From assembly GCA_963693315.1 (NCBI GenBank), contig OY856187.1, positions 375,534,990-375,598,989 of the forward strand: 64,000 nt of DNA, written 5' to 3'. A program made the translations under genes and the position numbers. This document shows positions 23,094 through 35,031 of this stretch, in pieces (positions within the stretch are counted from its first letter, which is position 1; each line of letters starts with the position of its first letter). The notes below the pieces were generated by a model. That model was given only the letters and a program-made list of their open reading frames with translations. It was not told the DNA's origin and did not search any database. This stretch comes from Diogma glabrata. Taxonomy: Eukaryota > Arthropoda > Insecta > Diptera > Cylindrotomidae.

Positions 23094-24432
23094 CACATAT
23101 ACAATACAAAATTTTTTTCTTCCAAAATTCTAGAAATATTCCAAAAATTAGAATAAAATCAAATATTTAAACTTTTTCTAAATTCTAATAATATTCCAAA
23201 AATTCTTAAAAATTCAAAAATTCAAACTTTTTCCAAAATTTTAAAGATATTGCAAAAATTATAACAATATCAATAATTAAACATTTTCCAAAATTCTAAA
23301 AATATTGCAAAAATTATAACAATATCAAAAATTGAAATTTTTTCCAAAATTATAATATAATCAAAAATTCAAAATTTTTCAAAATTCTAAAAATATTGCA
23401 AAAATTTTACAAAATCAAAAATTGAAACTTTTTCAAAATTCCAAAAAATATTTCAAAAACTATAACTATCAAAAATTTCCATGTTCAATTATATTTACGT
23501 AAACAAACAGCTAAATTTTTTTTTTCGAAAAAATTATCTAAAACAATAAATGAAATCATACTTTTGACACACTTGACAATATTTTTTTGACAAACTTATA
23601 ATGCAATAAAATTCTCAATAATAATAATTTCATGTTCATTACATTTAATTTCATACAAATAACTAATTTTATTTTTTTCTTAAAAAATAAATGAAAATCA
23701 TTCTTTTGACACACTTGACATTATTTTTTTTGGCTGTCGTACAAATAATAGATTTTACTTTTTTCCAAAAAATTGGGCAAAAAATTAATAAAAACCTTTC
23801 TTTTGACACAATTGACATTATTTTCTTGACAAACTTATAATGCCATAATTCTCAATAATAATAATAAAATTTTATGTCATACAAATAATTGATTTTATTT
23901 TTTTCCAAAAAATTGGGTAAAAAAATAAATAAAAATCTTTCTTTTGACACACTTGACAACATTTTTTTGACAAACTTATAATGTAATAATCTAGTTTTTG
24001 ATCTCACATACCAATCCTGACCATTCAGATTCCTCCACATTCTTTGTTCCTACTCATTATCACTTAAAATGAACATTTTTTAAGCAAAAAAATATTCATA
24101 TTTCCTTGTTTTGACACACTTGACGATTTTTTGACACACTTCCGGTACAGCTATCGAACACATCGTCCTTTCGGCTCTTGCTATTGAATGTACCTTTTTT
24201 TAAAATTCAAAATTTTTCAAATCCCTTTAGCCGTTTTCTAGATTTCGTCGGCTGTGACGGCCGGCCGGCAGCCGACAGACAGACATACATTTTTTTGGCT
24301 TTTTTAGCATCAGTAGGTCGAGAAACGTCGAGAAATGCCAAAAAAGTTTCCAAAAGAAATGAAATACCAGAAGCTCAATGCCAATGAGAAATGCCAAAAA
24401 GCTCATAAATGTAATACTTAGGTCTTTCGGAC

Positions 24433-26239
24433 TAGGGTTTCTCTCCCGGGATTTCTCGTTCCCGATTTCCCGGGAAATCCACAAAAATATCTGCTTTCGA
24501 TTTCCCGGGAAAAAAGATCAATGCCCGGGTTCTTACACATAAGAGTGAAATTTTGATTTTTGATCAAGAATTTTGCTTAACTTTAGATGAACGTAGAAAC
24601 ATGCATATTAATCTTATGTGCAATTATGAATATTCGAAAGTTTGGGATTTGAATAAAAATTGAAGGAAGATGAAAGAAAAAACGTTCGATATAGTTAACG
24701 AGCGGTTGAAAGAATTTAATTTGAATTTATCTACAAATATTATTGCAATTAATCATAACTAATGGAGCAGCGGTTATGGTTGAATTTGGTAAGTTAGCTC
24801 TTGTCTTAGTTTTACAATGCCACATACATAAAATTCATCTGACTATTCAAATTCATCTGACACTTTTTGGTTCTGCTTAAATTGAATTTTTATTGGGAAA
24901 AAATCTGAAGTATACCAAGTAGACTAATTATTAGGTGATGACAGCCGACATTGAAGGTATATAGAAAATAATGATGACGGTAGTGATAAAGACCAAAAAC
25001 CAGCATTTGAAGGCATGCCATATGAACAGGATACAAATTTATGTAACCTTAAATTTAACAACCTAACACCTCAAATCCAGGACACAATAAAACAGATTCG
25101 CAGGATGTCATAATTTTTTAGGAAATAATAAGTGCGCAGCACAACTCTTTAGCAAAATGTTAAACTAGGATGATGGTATTGAATTAAACTTATAATTAGA
25201 CTGTACGACCATGTGAAATAGTTGAAATATAGTTGAAATAGTTGAAATAGTTGAAATATTGGAAAGATTTCAGCAAAATATAAATGCCAATTATAAAAGT
25301 CTATGCCAAATAAATATTACACGTCTACTTGAAAACGAAGATCAGATGTTCCAAATATTAAAAACATTTATTGCTTGTTTAGGTCCATTAAAATTAGGGT
25401 CCGAAACATTATGTCGACGTGATATACATATGTTTAATAAAAACTGAGGAGATTCTGTCGTTTGTAATATAAAGGTTAAATGCGTTAGATGATTCAATAT
25501 TTCGAGAATTACTAAACAAGTTTAAATTGCGCATGATAACTCGAAGAGCAAAAATTTAAATTTCATTGGTAAGATACTGAAATAATTAAAATGTATTGTG
25601 TTCTATAGAAGGTGATAATGTTTTGAAAAATCAACGAAATTTGAAACGGTTTTCAAGTCAATTTTCAGTCAATATCATTTGAAGACACCGCTTTGCTTGA
25701 AAATAAAGATAGCGTATTAATTTTCGATACGAAAAGCAATATAGAATCAGAAATGCCAGTAAATGTTTTAAAACGAAAGCTTGTAAGTGCTATAAATATA
25801 AGCACCAAAAAACAAAATACCGTAGATACAGAATGTAAGACTTTATTAACAGAATTTATTTTATTTAAATGCAACGGACAGTTACCAAAAAATTTGAAGA
25901 TGTTCTCCTTTGCATTAAACCAATCTCAGTGGAAAGTGAGAGTATTTTCGATTGCTGGCCTTTTTGTCACCAAGAAAATGACAATTCTGTTTCAGTGCGC
26001 TCGTTTGAATCAGAACTATAATTTTAAGAAATCTTCGGATAAATAACTTTTTTTACTCTATTAGTAAGCTTTTTGGTTTAATGAAAAAAAAAAAATGATC
26101 ATTTTAACTGTTTTTTTAAATTAACCAATTTTTTTAACTATTAAATATTAAAACCCGGGTTTCCCGGGAATCCCGGGTACATCTTCGAAATATTCTCGTT
26201 TCCCGGGATTCAATAATTGCCGAGAAATGAGAAACCCTA
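24433..26239 (+). mobile_element. hAT transposon, 1807 bp, inserted in the foldback's right arm
   Basis: The inverted ends TAGGGTTTCTC and GAGAAACCCTA are flanked by the 8-bp near-duplication TTTCGGAC (24425-24432) / TTTAAGAC (26240-26247). Subterminal CCCGGGA/TCCCGGG motifs repeat at both ends (24447-24530, 26154-26212). It interrupts the outer arm of the foldback: GGTCTTTCGGAC stops at 24432 and the paired GACCGAAG resumes at 26246. It is therefore younger than that element. An 8-bp duplication, TAGGG ends and a hAT-type ORF all agree. Confidence 0.85.
24560..26046 (+). pseudogene. hAT transposase remnant
   Basis: Scattered frames spell a hAT transposase. LNLDERRNMHINLMCNYEY, VNERLKEFNLNLSTNII, IQDTIKQIRRM..FFRK, VEILERFQQNINANYKSL, FIACLGPLKLGSETLCRRDI and finally PKNLKMFSFALNQSQWKVRV, FSIAGLFVTKKM correspond in order to the RNase-H-like core (aspartate region), the insertion domain with LGPLKxxxETLCRRD, and the C-terminal dimerisation motif SVESERxFSxAGxFVTKKR. 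In that motif the usual SVESER is mutated to WKVRV. Stops and frameshifts are many, and no BED finger is visible. Clearly dead; family confidence is high. Confidence 0.8.
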
Positions 26240-26255
26240 TTTAAGACCGAAGCAA

Positions 26256-27711
26256 TTACAATAATAACCCAATCTTGCACATAATGAATTGATTGATATA
26301 AGATGCTAAATTTCTTAACATTGTCTTTTAGTTATATTACAACGTCAAAGTCTGTTATCTATTATATCTATTACATTTATAACACAATCTTGTCAATTCA
26401 TCTTAACATCGAACTGTATGCATACTAATTATAGCTATTAACAACGAACAATTGAATACAAAACATGACATAAATTGGTAAAAAGAATGCTTAAAAGATA
26501 CAAGGTTGTTGCATGAAACTTTTATTTGAAGAAAAATGTAAAAAAATAATAAATAAAAATATAAGCGCATGCATACTTTAAAGCTTCTTTGTGATCGGTT
26601 AAAAATATTATAAAACATTAAACTATTTAAAAAAATATATATTGACTTGTCAGTTTTGTTGATCGTTTAGTTGAAATATTAGACATTTTAATTATGAGAA
26701 TTTTAGAGATTTTATACGTGACGGATTATTAAAATCACAAATCAGGTCAATCAATAAAACTGAAATAAAATAGTAGAAATCAAAAACAAATAAAATAACA
26801 TTTTTTTGATCAGAAATACTCACAAATGTTGTTGCCACTTGCCAGTATGCTTGAACCAGCCGTTTTTCTCAATATATGTACTACAAAACAAAGCTTTAAC
26901 TAAAAGCTACGTTAATCGTTTAGTTAGATGATACCTCATAAACGAACTGTTTCTGCAGAAATTTTTCACTTTTAAAGGAAAAATAAAATTATGCACTAGC
27001 AGTTATCCAATACCAAACTTAACTCCAACTTCTAATACTTAACTTTAATGTCAGCTGCAAAACACAACAAGAACATATTTTGAAACATGACTTTCAATAG
27101 ATAATGGTAGAAGATTGTTATAGCAGTCAACTTCATAGTATCAATGTCATAACACTATGTTGTTGAAATAGTATATCAAAGCAATACCAATCAAACTTGA
27201 ACGTTTTTAATCCAAATCAGTTTTGGTTTATTTTAAGGATTAATTTAACTTGAAAACGTTCAACTATACCATTGTTCTTTTCGTAACATAGTTTTTGCAT
27301 ATTAACACTAAAAAGTTTACTGCTATAACAGTTACCTAGCAGTACTATAATGTTTAAAAAATCAGCATTTTAATTTTGGATAAAACAGCACTTATTTGGT
27401 TGAAGTAATGATGAAAAATACAATCATAATGATAGAGTTTAATTTTAAATTCACAACTAACAACGATTTTTAAGATATTCCACTGAAAAAAAATTGTCAC
27501 CTAACATCCGTTTCTTGTGTGAACCAAATGAAAAATAAGTCACCAACAAATATTAAAATAGGATGGGATGGTACTCTTAAAATGCAAATTACCGCGACCA
27601 GACAGTTTTCAGGTTCTTATATTGAGCAAAGTTGAAGCCGGTGGTAAGTTCTAACGAAGATAGCTGCCTATTACGGGCCATGGTTCCCACCAGTTTCAAA
27701 ACCAATGCATG
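26256..27711. other. AT-rich non-coding; an isolated CACTGAAAAAAA end at 27481
   Basis: No gene is seen. CACTGAAAAAAAATTGTCAC at 27481 resembles the left terminus of the 448-bp family but is not followed by its body. An imperfect inverted repeat, TTGAACGTTTTTAATCC against AAAACGTTCAA, lies at about 27196-27270. Confidence 0.4.
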
Positions 27712-28159
27712 CACTGAAAAAAATATTGAAGTTCATGACAACCTCATCTCGAAGTTGGCAGTTGATTATTCATGCAAAGAAAAATTATTTGCAAACAATT
27801 TCACTGTGATTGGGACAACTACACAATAACATTTTCCTAACAACAGAATGTGGTTTATTTTAAATATAAAGTGTTATATCCAATATAACAGTAGTTGAAT
27901 AAAGATAATAACAATTTCCCTGAAAAAAATTTTCTTTGGCCTTACATCATGAACTTTTCATTTTAAAGTTTAAGTATTTGAGATTAATTGAACTATATTT
28001 TATTTTCACATAAATATTTCGTGTGATTGTCTCAACTTCATCGATTTATAATTGTAGAGTTGTTGAAGCAATTTCGTAGTTTGATTCGCCATATGTGACC
28101 GCATGGTGAGGTTGAGACAATTGCATTTCGATTGGAAATAGGACATGTTTTTTTCAGTG
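27712..28159. mobile_element. 448-bp non-autonomous element, copy 2
   Basis: It has the same CACTGAAAAAAA/TTTTTTTCAGTG ends and the same length as 2564-3011, and is flanked by TG on both sides. A forward frame entering from outside (27632-27829) is open across the first 118 bp (EVHDNLISKLAVDYSCKEK...). The corresponding frame in copy 1 is also open with few changes, but it is short and may be chance. Confidence 0.7.
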
Positions 28160-29273
28160 TGCTAATGACCACTAAATAAACTCACTACCGACGAAGTTGC
28201 TGCTGAAAAAATTACTCCTCAAGCTAAAAATTAAAGACTAAAATTCAGGATATAAGACTTTTTCAGGTACCTTCGAAGTTTAATGCTGTGGTTTATCAAC
28301 AACATGTCGTGGAATCACTTTAGGTTGTAATGATTCTTTTGCATTACCATCAGTCAGAGCATTTTAACCCAATATTATGAAGAAAAAAAACAGGTTGATT
28401 TTCATAGGGAATTAGACACGTTGAGATATTGTATATTGTATTCCAGAAACGTACTTGAAAGTCATTCCTTAGCAAAAATTTATCATCAAAACTGATGCCA
28501 TGAACATGTCCGATTTCTTAAAAACTATGGTTACATACTTCCTTTTTAAAAAAAGACCAAGGCCAACCTATATGTCCTTAAATCACAAAGCCTTGTACTG
28601 CAATTTTGAAAAATTAAGAATAATTAAGCCCACATATGGCAAATTTTCAAAACAAAAATGGGGTTGCTAGCCATACAGTGATAAATTTCTAGATCATGTG
28701 ACGCGCTACCTTTTTTCAATTATTAAATCCCATATATAGTTATATAGTTATATTGAGTCTATTCTTCCAGCAATCGAAAAAAAAATTTATATAATCAAGC
28801 AAGAGGCTCAAAAAAGAACATGTTTTCTGACCGTTGTTCCGTAAGCTGTAACCTTAAGAAGATATACATCGTTGACGTGTTAAAATTTGACATCTTCAGT
28901 AAAAAGTGCAAACTGCTAAGCTAAGCATCTCCTGTGAATTGTGATCCTGCATAACTGTTGCCTTTAAAAATCTATTTTGTCTTCGTTGTTTTGCCTTTCT
29001 CAGCTTAATAACCATGGTGTTATAGATAATTACAGACAATGGGTTTGAATGCTCTCTAACAGCAAAAAAAAATAATTTAATATTTACATAATTGTTTGTG
29101 GGTCCAGAATAGAAAGCGTGGAATTTTGTTTTTATAATTCTTATAATATGAAAAATGTTACCTTAAGCTGTCTTCAAATGTCATAATCTGATGGAATGCC
29201 AACACATACCTGAAACAAAATAAAAACAATTTATTAGTACATGATCATAAAAAGAGCTGTTTGAAGTCTATAA
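28160..29273. other. No gene seen
   Basis: Mixed AT-rich DNA without recognisable elements. The ORFs are short and unsupported. Confidence 0.4.
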
Positions 29274-29400
29274 TAGTAGTTTGTATAACGATGCCGAAAT
29301 GTACTAAATTTCACAAAAGTATGAAGTTTGCAGCTCGAAAGAAGCGAGGGCTATAACCATACGAGTAGAAAATGTAAATGTGAGTTATACACTCTACTTT
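29274..29400. repeat. Hairpin locus with GC-rich loop (hairpin set, no. 4)
   Basis: AGTAGTTTGTATAAC at the left pairs with GTTATACACTCTACT at the right; the loop holds the small stem GCTCGAAAGAAGCGAGGGC. Confidence 0.45.
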
Positions 29401-29461
29401 TTCTACGGCATTTATAAAACACAAAAATACGTGTTTTAAATTTGTGTAAATATAATAGTAT

Positions 29462-30265
29462 AGGATCCAAGTATACAACGACCTTCACCGCACTGGTTAA
29501 TGGATGAAAAGTATTTTATATTAAATTAAATATGTTAATAAATATATTTCAAGAGTTGGTTGACTAAAAAATTTCGGTCCAGAATATGATTAATTAAAAA
29601 TTTAAAAATTAATTTTTTTTTAAACATTTCACCGTTTCGGTTAATAGACAAATGACATACCAATCAAAAGTATGAAGCCTTTAGAATATGCAACCGATCG
29701 GTTGCCTTTTTTTGTCCCGTCATAACTTTTGGGTAGGCATGTGTAAACAGGTAAATCGATAATAGTAATTTGCACCGGTCTGGTTAATGAATAAACTTTA
29801 TGTCAAAATAAACTTTATTTTATTATAAACACGGTGATATAGGGTTGTCTGCAAAAAATCAGTCCTGAATTCAGGTTGTCGAGTTTTAAAAAGTGCAATA
29901 TTCCTACGAGTGTATACGTGCGACAGAGAGGTCACAGCGAACTTTTTGTCTGTGAAAATAAAAAGGATAGCGATAGACTCGTAAATATGCGCATCATTTT
30001 GAAACAGCTTGCCACAACATTCAGAATTGAATTGAAAACTATTAACCAGTTTAATGCACAGAAACATGTCTTTCGTTTCGTTCTTTACACATTCAAATTG
30101 CATCTAAAATTATTATTTACAGTTAACGTATATTATAAAGTTATTATGTATAACTTATTACATTTCAAATACGAATTAAATAAACTTAGAATACAAGATA
30201 AAATGTTAGTTTAATTTTTATCGCTATGGATAACTAGTTGCAGCAAATAATTTGTTATTTTTTTA
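29462..30265 (+). repeat. Dispersed ~0.8 kb repeat, copy 1 (empty site for the foldback)
   Basis: It matches the reverse complement of 35370-37785 once the foldback 35825-37479 is removed. It starts near ATAGTATAGGATCC...AACGACCTTC. Three copies of CACCGnnnnGGTTAAT lie at about 29486, 29630 and 29773, spaced about 143 bp. The region holds ORFs on both strands (29876-30214 plus), but these are repeat translations without recognised domain. The uninterrupted site GGTAAATCGATAATAG at about 29751 is where copy 2 carries the foldback. Confidence 0.7.
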
Positions 30266-30298
30266 TTTGTTATTTGTTTATTTTTCTATTAACAAACA

Positions 30299-30785
30299 TT
30301 ATTCTGCTTCTGATTCATCGGAAGTAAAATTTTCATCAACTCTGGAACATCCTTCGTCATCGCTTTCTTGTTGTGTTGTTTCAATTATGTCTTCTACCGT
30401 TAAAGGTGTTTGATCTCCAATAAACCCTGTTGGTTTTAAATAATCAGCTAAAAACCAACCGCAGTCGTCAGGCTGCAGTTTAACGCATACAGGGTTCGTG
30501 GCATTAAGCCACATGGAATTGACAAAAATAGTTCGTAAAATTTTTTGTTTCATTGATATCCAGCATGATGGTATAGTGTTGGAGTCAAAGCTTTTTATTT
30601 TTTTTTTTTAACTGTTTGCTGCCTTCTTTAGAACAGTAATTTTTATTAAAAAATGCGATACCTCGCATCATTCACTTTAGTGCAGTTCTTGATGCCATAC
30701 ATACCAGCAGTAAATTCTTGAAAATCGGTAAACATCAGTATCAGAGGCTCTTATTAAAATTCTTAAGCCTGCCGCTTTATAAGCA
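30299..30785 (-). pseudogene. Remnant of an uncharacterised repetitive protein (ASDTDV / CGW family)
   Basis: The minus strand gives, over several frames, KAAGLRILIRASDTDVY, then FTAGMYGIKNCTKVNDARY and, in a clean 84-codon frame (30553-30299), MWLNATNPVCVKLQPDDCGW, FIGDQTPL and an acidic DEGCSRVDENFTSDESE tail with stop. From memory, similar segments recur in uncharacterised multi-copy insect proteins, where ASDTDV resembles the acidic metal-binding signature of PIN/FEN-like nucleases; this cannot be verified here. The spread over frames shows a broken copy, with only the C-terminus continuous. It could be a transposon-borne gene. Confidence 0.4.
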
Positions 30786-30799
30786 TGGGAAATAATCAT

Positions 30800-32724
30800 C
30801 GTATCTGCCTCTTCGTGATGACATTCATAATTACCCTCTTCAGTTTTTTTATGGAACTTTGCTTGTTAATACTTGATAAGAGTAGCACTAATGGTCGACT
30901 GTTAAAAAAATTGTTTTATTCTCTTCCATTTAATTATATCAGTTTTATTTGTATGTTTTTTCGATAATAATAGTATGTATTATTGTATTGTTTTCTAACC
31001 TATAGCCTAATAAACTTAACTATTGTCTAATGAAAATTTTCCTATAAAAAATTATCATTATTCAATTGGTATGATTCCAATTGGTCAAATTGTTTTGATT
31101 TCATTAAAATTATTTTCAAATTATAATCACAATTGCTTTGATAAGTTTTGTTCAAAAATCAAATTTTGAGCAAAATTCTCATATTTCGTTTAGTTGAACT
31201 TGGTTGATTGTATGAGATGGGCGTTTTTCAAGAAATTTGATTTATCAATTAAAAAAACAATAAAGATTTATTGTTTTAATTGAAGAAAATGTTTTTTCTA
31301 CTACCCAACATACAAAATCTACTTTCGATGTTTGTTCATTGCATAGAAAACTTCTTTTTCGTCACCGGTGATAAAAAAAACCTATACGAATTACTTTCGT
31401 ACCTAGTGACGAAAGTAATTTTTTAAAAGCCATCTATTTTCTAATTTCTTAACTAAAATAAACCATCCTAGAATAAACGTTAATCAATTGGTTGAATGAA
31501 ATAATTTTGTTAGTGTTAATTTGTCTCTGTTTGGAGGATGACGTTAATTTATTTTTGAATTATTTACGGACAATTTACATTAAAACTGTAAAAATAATAA
31601 TAGTTAAATACATAATATTCATATATTCTTTTTAAACAGTATGATAAAAAACAGTTGGTGTTAAGATATTTTTAAAAAATATTATTTCACGTATTTATTT
31701 AACAAAAATGAAAAAAGAATATTTATTTTTTTAAAAAATATTTATTTATTTTATAATGTAGGTTGTGTTAAAATATATCAAGAATTTACGTAACGTCATA
31801 CCCATTCAAAAACTAAATCAAAACTGATATTTTTATTTTAGAAATCTGAAATCTGAATTTGATTTTGTTTATGACAAAGTACAACCCTTCTTTACTTATA
31901 AGCCTACTAGACGCGAAATTAAAAAAACAATAAACCTACAAAGATGTGTTATTTAATGATTTTAAGAACTTTATAGATTAAATAGAATAATAATATGTAT
32001 AGGATTTTGTAGCGTAAATAGAATAAAAATATAACATCATGAATAACTAAAATAAAAAATTCGCGAAAAAAACAATAAGGCTTGTAATCAGTGATCAGAT
32101 TTTTATTTTTTAAGGGCGCTCGCACTTATTTTCAAAATAAAACCATGCGGGCTTTATTTTTATAATTTATTTTTCGCTCTTGCACTTAGGATAATATGAA
32201 AAAATTTACAAAAAAGCTCTTTATAGGCAAAATAAAAATTTACGAGAAAAGATTTTGTTGGCAGATAGTTATTTGAAAAAAATAAATATAATGCTCTCAG
32301 AGATTTTTTTTATAATAATTTTTTTATTTTTCTTTTCTTTTGGTTTAGTTTGGTTAAAATATGTATGAAAATAAGTGACGTCGATTTGAATATAAAATAG
32401 CTTAGTTTACAAAAAAAAGAACAACAAAGCGATAGTTTTTCCAGATAATACAGTTACTTCATTTAAATCCAATGCGACTTATGTTTTTTTACTGTTTTAA
32501 TAAAAGAAAGAAAACGTGTATTTGCCCTTATCAGTTGGAATAGATAGAAATAAAATTAATTAATAAAATAATAGTCGAAAAAAAATTAATTCATATATGA
32601 ATATAAATTAATTAATTTTTTTTTCGACTATTATTTATTTTAATTTTAACGAAATCCGTTCATTAAATCATTTTAAATAAATAATATTAAATAATTTTAT
32701 ATACTTCATAATTTAATTCATGCA
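30800..32724. other. AT-rich non-coding, with two small palindromes
   Basis: The hairpin GAATTACTTTCGT / ACGAAAGTAATTT is at 31388-31421. A near-perfect palindrome, AATAATAGTCGAAAAAAAAT against its complement, is at about 32570-32635. No gene is supported. Confidence 0.5.
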
Positions 32725-34136
32725 TACAGATGTAAATTTACCGGTAAAATATTTTTATGGTAATTTTACCGTAAAATTACCGGTAAGATTGGTAAAATTG
32801 GTAAAATAGGTAAAATATAGGTTTTTTGCACATCTAAAAAAATGGAACAAATCCTGGACCAACTGGCTACAACGATGACAGATTTCTTTACTGTTATATG
32901 TCGAAGTTATGTATTTGTAAGGACAATACTATATTCGTAAATGTTTACGTATTAGTATTACACATGGAATGGAAATATAAAAACATTTGAACGGGGGGCA
33001 CAAATTCAAAAAGTGAGTCTACAGAAAACCAAGCATATTCATTGAAACTTAATATATGTTCAAACTATAAGCGATGCATCCCAATCTAGATAAATGCTAC
33101 TTTCATCGCATGTGGTTTGAAAGTAAGCCTGGTTCAACGTTTTTTTCAGCATTGATAATTTTCAACGACATTAAACGTGTGATGTGTCACTTCAGATGTC
33201 CCACAACCGACAGTGGGATGGTTACATTAATTACGCGTGTAACAACCAAATTCTAATTCGTGCATTGTTTCATTCATGGCAAAAATATAAAAGGCAAATG
33301 GCTAAAAAAAAATTTTTTCTCAAACTCGAAACCAAAATTTATAATGAAGGGCTGATAATGTTTCGTTGCGTTGTGTGTTCTTAACCGTTTGAGAATTCCA
33401 TCGATCTGCTGCTGTTGCTGGTTCGTTTAAAGTAAAATTGCAACGCGAACGAAATTGCTTTCAATATTTCCAAGCATTCTAACTTACTATAAGAATCACG
33501 ATTTGTGAGAAAACGAACTATACTTGCGGCCAACAATAAAGACATCTATCTATTAACTTCAAAATATTATTCAATTTAACATTCAAAGCGAAGAAATAAT
33601 ATAGAAATCCGTCTACACTGCTTCTGCTATAGAGCCAAATGAAGCATTTTGTTTTTCCAACATAATGTTTTTAATTCACTCGATCTGTCACAATACGTAC
33701 TGCAATTGAAAAACCGTTCACCGCAGTGTACCGATGAAATGCATAAGATTTACTCTTTTTTTCATATCAATTGCTCGCCACTACATAAAGACATACTGCT
33801 GAGCCAAACTGCATATCATCTGAAATGAAATGATCTGCTGGAATCAATAACCTTGGCTAGCGCCAATCTACAACTGTTTGAAAAAGTGTTCAATACCTCA
33901 GATGCATTTTGGTCTAAGATCTAGGTTTTCAAAGGCATCTTGTTGTGATAAATATTCTTGTTGTAATAAATATTCTATAATTCCACAAAAAAAGCACAAA
34001 CTTTGATTTTTATTAAACAAAGGTTAATCAAATTTTACTGCAATTTTACCAATTTTACCAAGCCTAAGTAATATTACGTAATATTACCAATTTTACCGGT
34101 AATTTTACCATGGGTAATATTACCTTTACATCTGTA
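32725..34136. mobile_element. hAT-like element with perfect 8-bp duplication, 1412 bp
   Basis: The ends TACAGATGTAAA and TTTACATCTGTA are flanked by TTCATGCA at 32717-32724 and 34137-34144, a perfect 8-bp target duplication as in hAT. Subterminal runs of TTACCGGTAA and GGTAAAATTGG repeats occur at both ends (32740-32815; 34040-34125), a likely transposase-binding array. The interior has two overlapping short forward frames (33074-33256 and 33184-33384) with no transposase motif I can recognise, so it is probably non-autonomous. Confidence 0.8.
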
Positions 34137-34144
34137 TTCATGCA

Positions 34145-34768
34145 TAACATATTAAAAATTATTCATTATTAAATTATTTACCTTAATGGAGATCATTATC
34201 TAAAATTACGATTCAGAGATACAAATTTCTAAAATCTTTTCTTATAAAATAACGAAATAGGACGAAAACTAACCAGAATAAAACAAAACAAACAAAAATA
34301 TGTACATATGTAACCGTAAACGGATAGTTTAAAAAAAATAGATTTTATTTTATTCCTCTTTTCTTTGAACGAAATAAATGAAAAAAAAATAAAATCTATA
34401 ACGTACAAAAATTTATTTCTAAAGTAAAATTAAAATATCTGAGGGCGAAAAATAAGAAAATAAAATTTAGCTCTTTGAGTGCAGATTTTAATTTATATGT
34501 ATTTTATTTTGGGAGACAAAAACTTTTTAAGGGCAAAATAAAATAAAAATCGGAACACTGCTTGTAATTAAAGACAGCTATGTTTATAACATAAAAATTG
34601 GATAATTTATTCATATTGAGTCATCTATTTTTTAATGGCAGAAATATAAATACACATATACAATTTTTATTTGTAACAGTGTATGTTTTAAAATGTGAAT
34701 TGTATGTCCATAATTATAAATGAAAATGTTTAATAATTAATAATAATTTTTAAAATAGTAGTAGAAAA
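34145..34768. other. No gene seen
   Basis: AT-rich DNA without elements beyond the duplication noted above. Confidence 0.4.
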
Positions 34769-34874
34769 AGTATAGTCTTCTACTCGCCGAAAATCATATT
34801 TTGAATCTCGCGACCATTACCAACTGTCTCTCGTTTCAAAATATGTTGTTTTCGGCATCGTTGAAGAATATACT
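34769..34874. repeat. Hairpin locus with GC-richer loop (hairpin set, no. 5)
   Basis: AGTATAGTCTTC, CGCCGAAAA and CATATTTTGAA pair with TTTCAAAATATG, TTTTCGGC and GAAGAATATACT around a CTCGCGACC...CTCTCG loop. Confidence 0.65.
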
Positions 34875-34930
34875 ATTTATTTTTTATAATACCCAATTCT
34901 TTGTCAGAGAATAAAGTATTGTAATCGATT

Positions 34931-35031
34931 CGTGAATAATAAATTTTATTCTCTCGCAAATTAAAGTTCTCGCTCGTGCCTCGCTCAAATTTTAAACTTT
35001 TGCTTGAGAATAAACTACTTCATTATTCACT
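34931..35031. repeat. Hairpin locus with GC-rich loop (hairpin set, no. 6)
   Basis: GTGAATAATAAATTTTATTC and CTCGCAAATTAAAG pair with CTTTTGCTTGAGAATAAAC and ATTATTCAC. The loop CGCTCGTGCCTCGCTC is identical to that of hairpin no. 2 at 6640-6654. Confidence 0.65.

Larger units (their letters stand above)
19688..26254. mobile_element. Giant nested foldback element (about 4.75 kb without the hAT insertion)
   Basis: The whole block is an imperfect palindrome centred near 22.1 kb. The left outer arm (CTTCGGTCTGAAAGACCTAA, ATTACATTCATGAGCT, TTTCTCGACG, the GGCCGGCCG block at 19833, CTTCCGG at about 19960 and repeated GTGTGTCAAAA) is mirrored by the right arm (GGCCGGCCGG at 24258, TTGACACACTTCCGG, TTTCTCGACG, AGCTCATAAATGTAATACTT, and GACCGAAG at 26246-26253 beyond the hAT). 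Both arms hold ~150-bp tandem units (two left at 20060-20340, about four right at 23560-24000) and ~55-bp AT tandem units (20400-21005 left, 23100-23470 right). Such architecture is known for Foldback- and Galileo-type elements. No transposase is seen, and the ORFs inside are palindrome artefacts. Confidence 0.75.

Noticed and set aside
29876..30214. A gene shared by 29876-30214 and 35515-35730
   Set aside because: The similarity comes from the DNA repeat; frames are open on both strands and extend into non-homologous ends.
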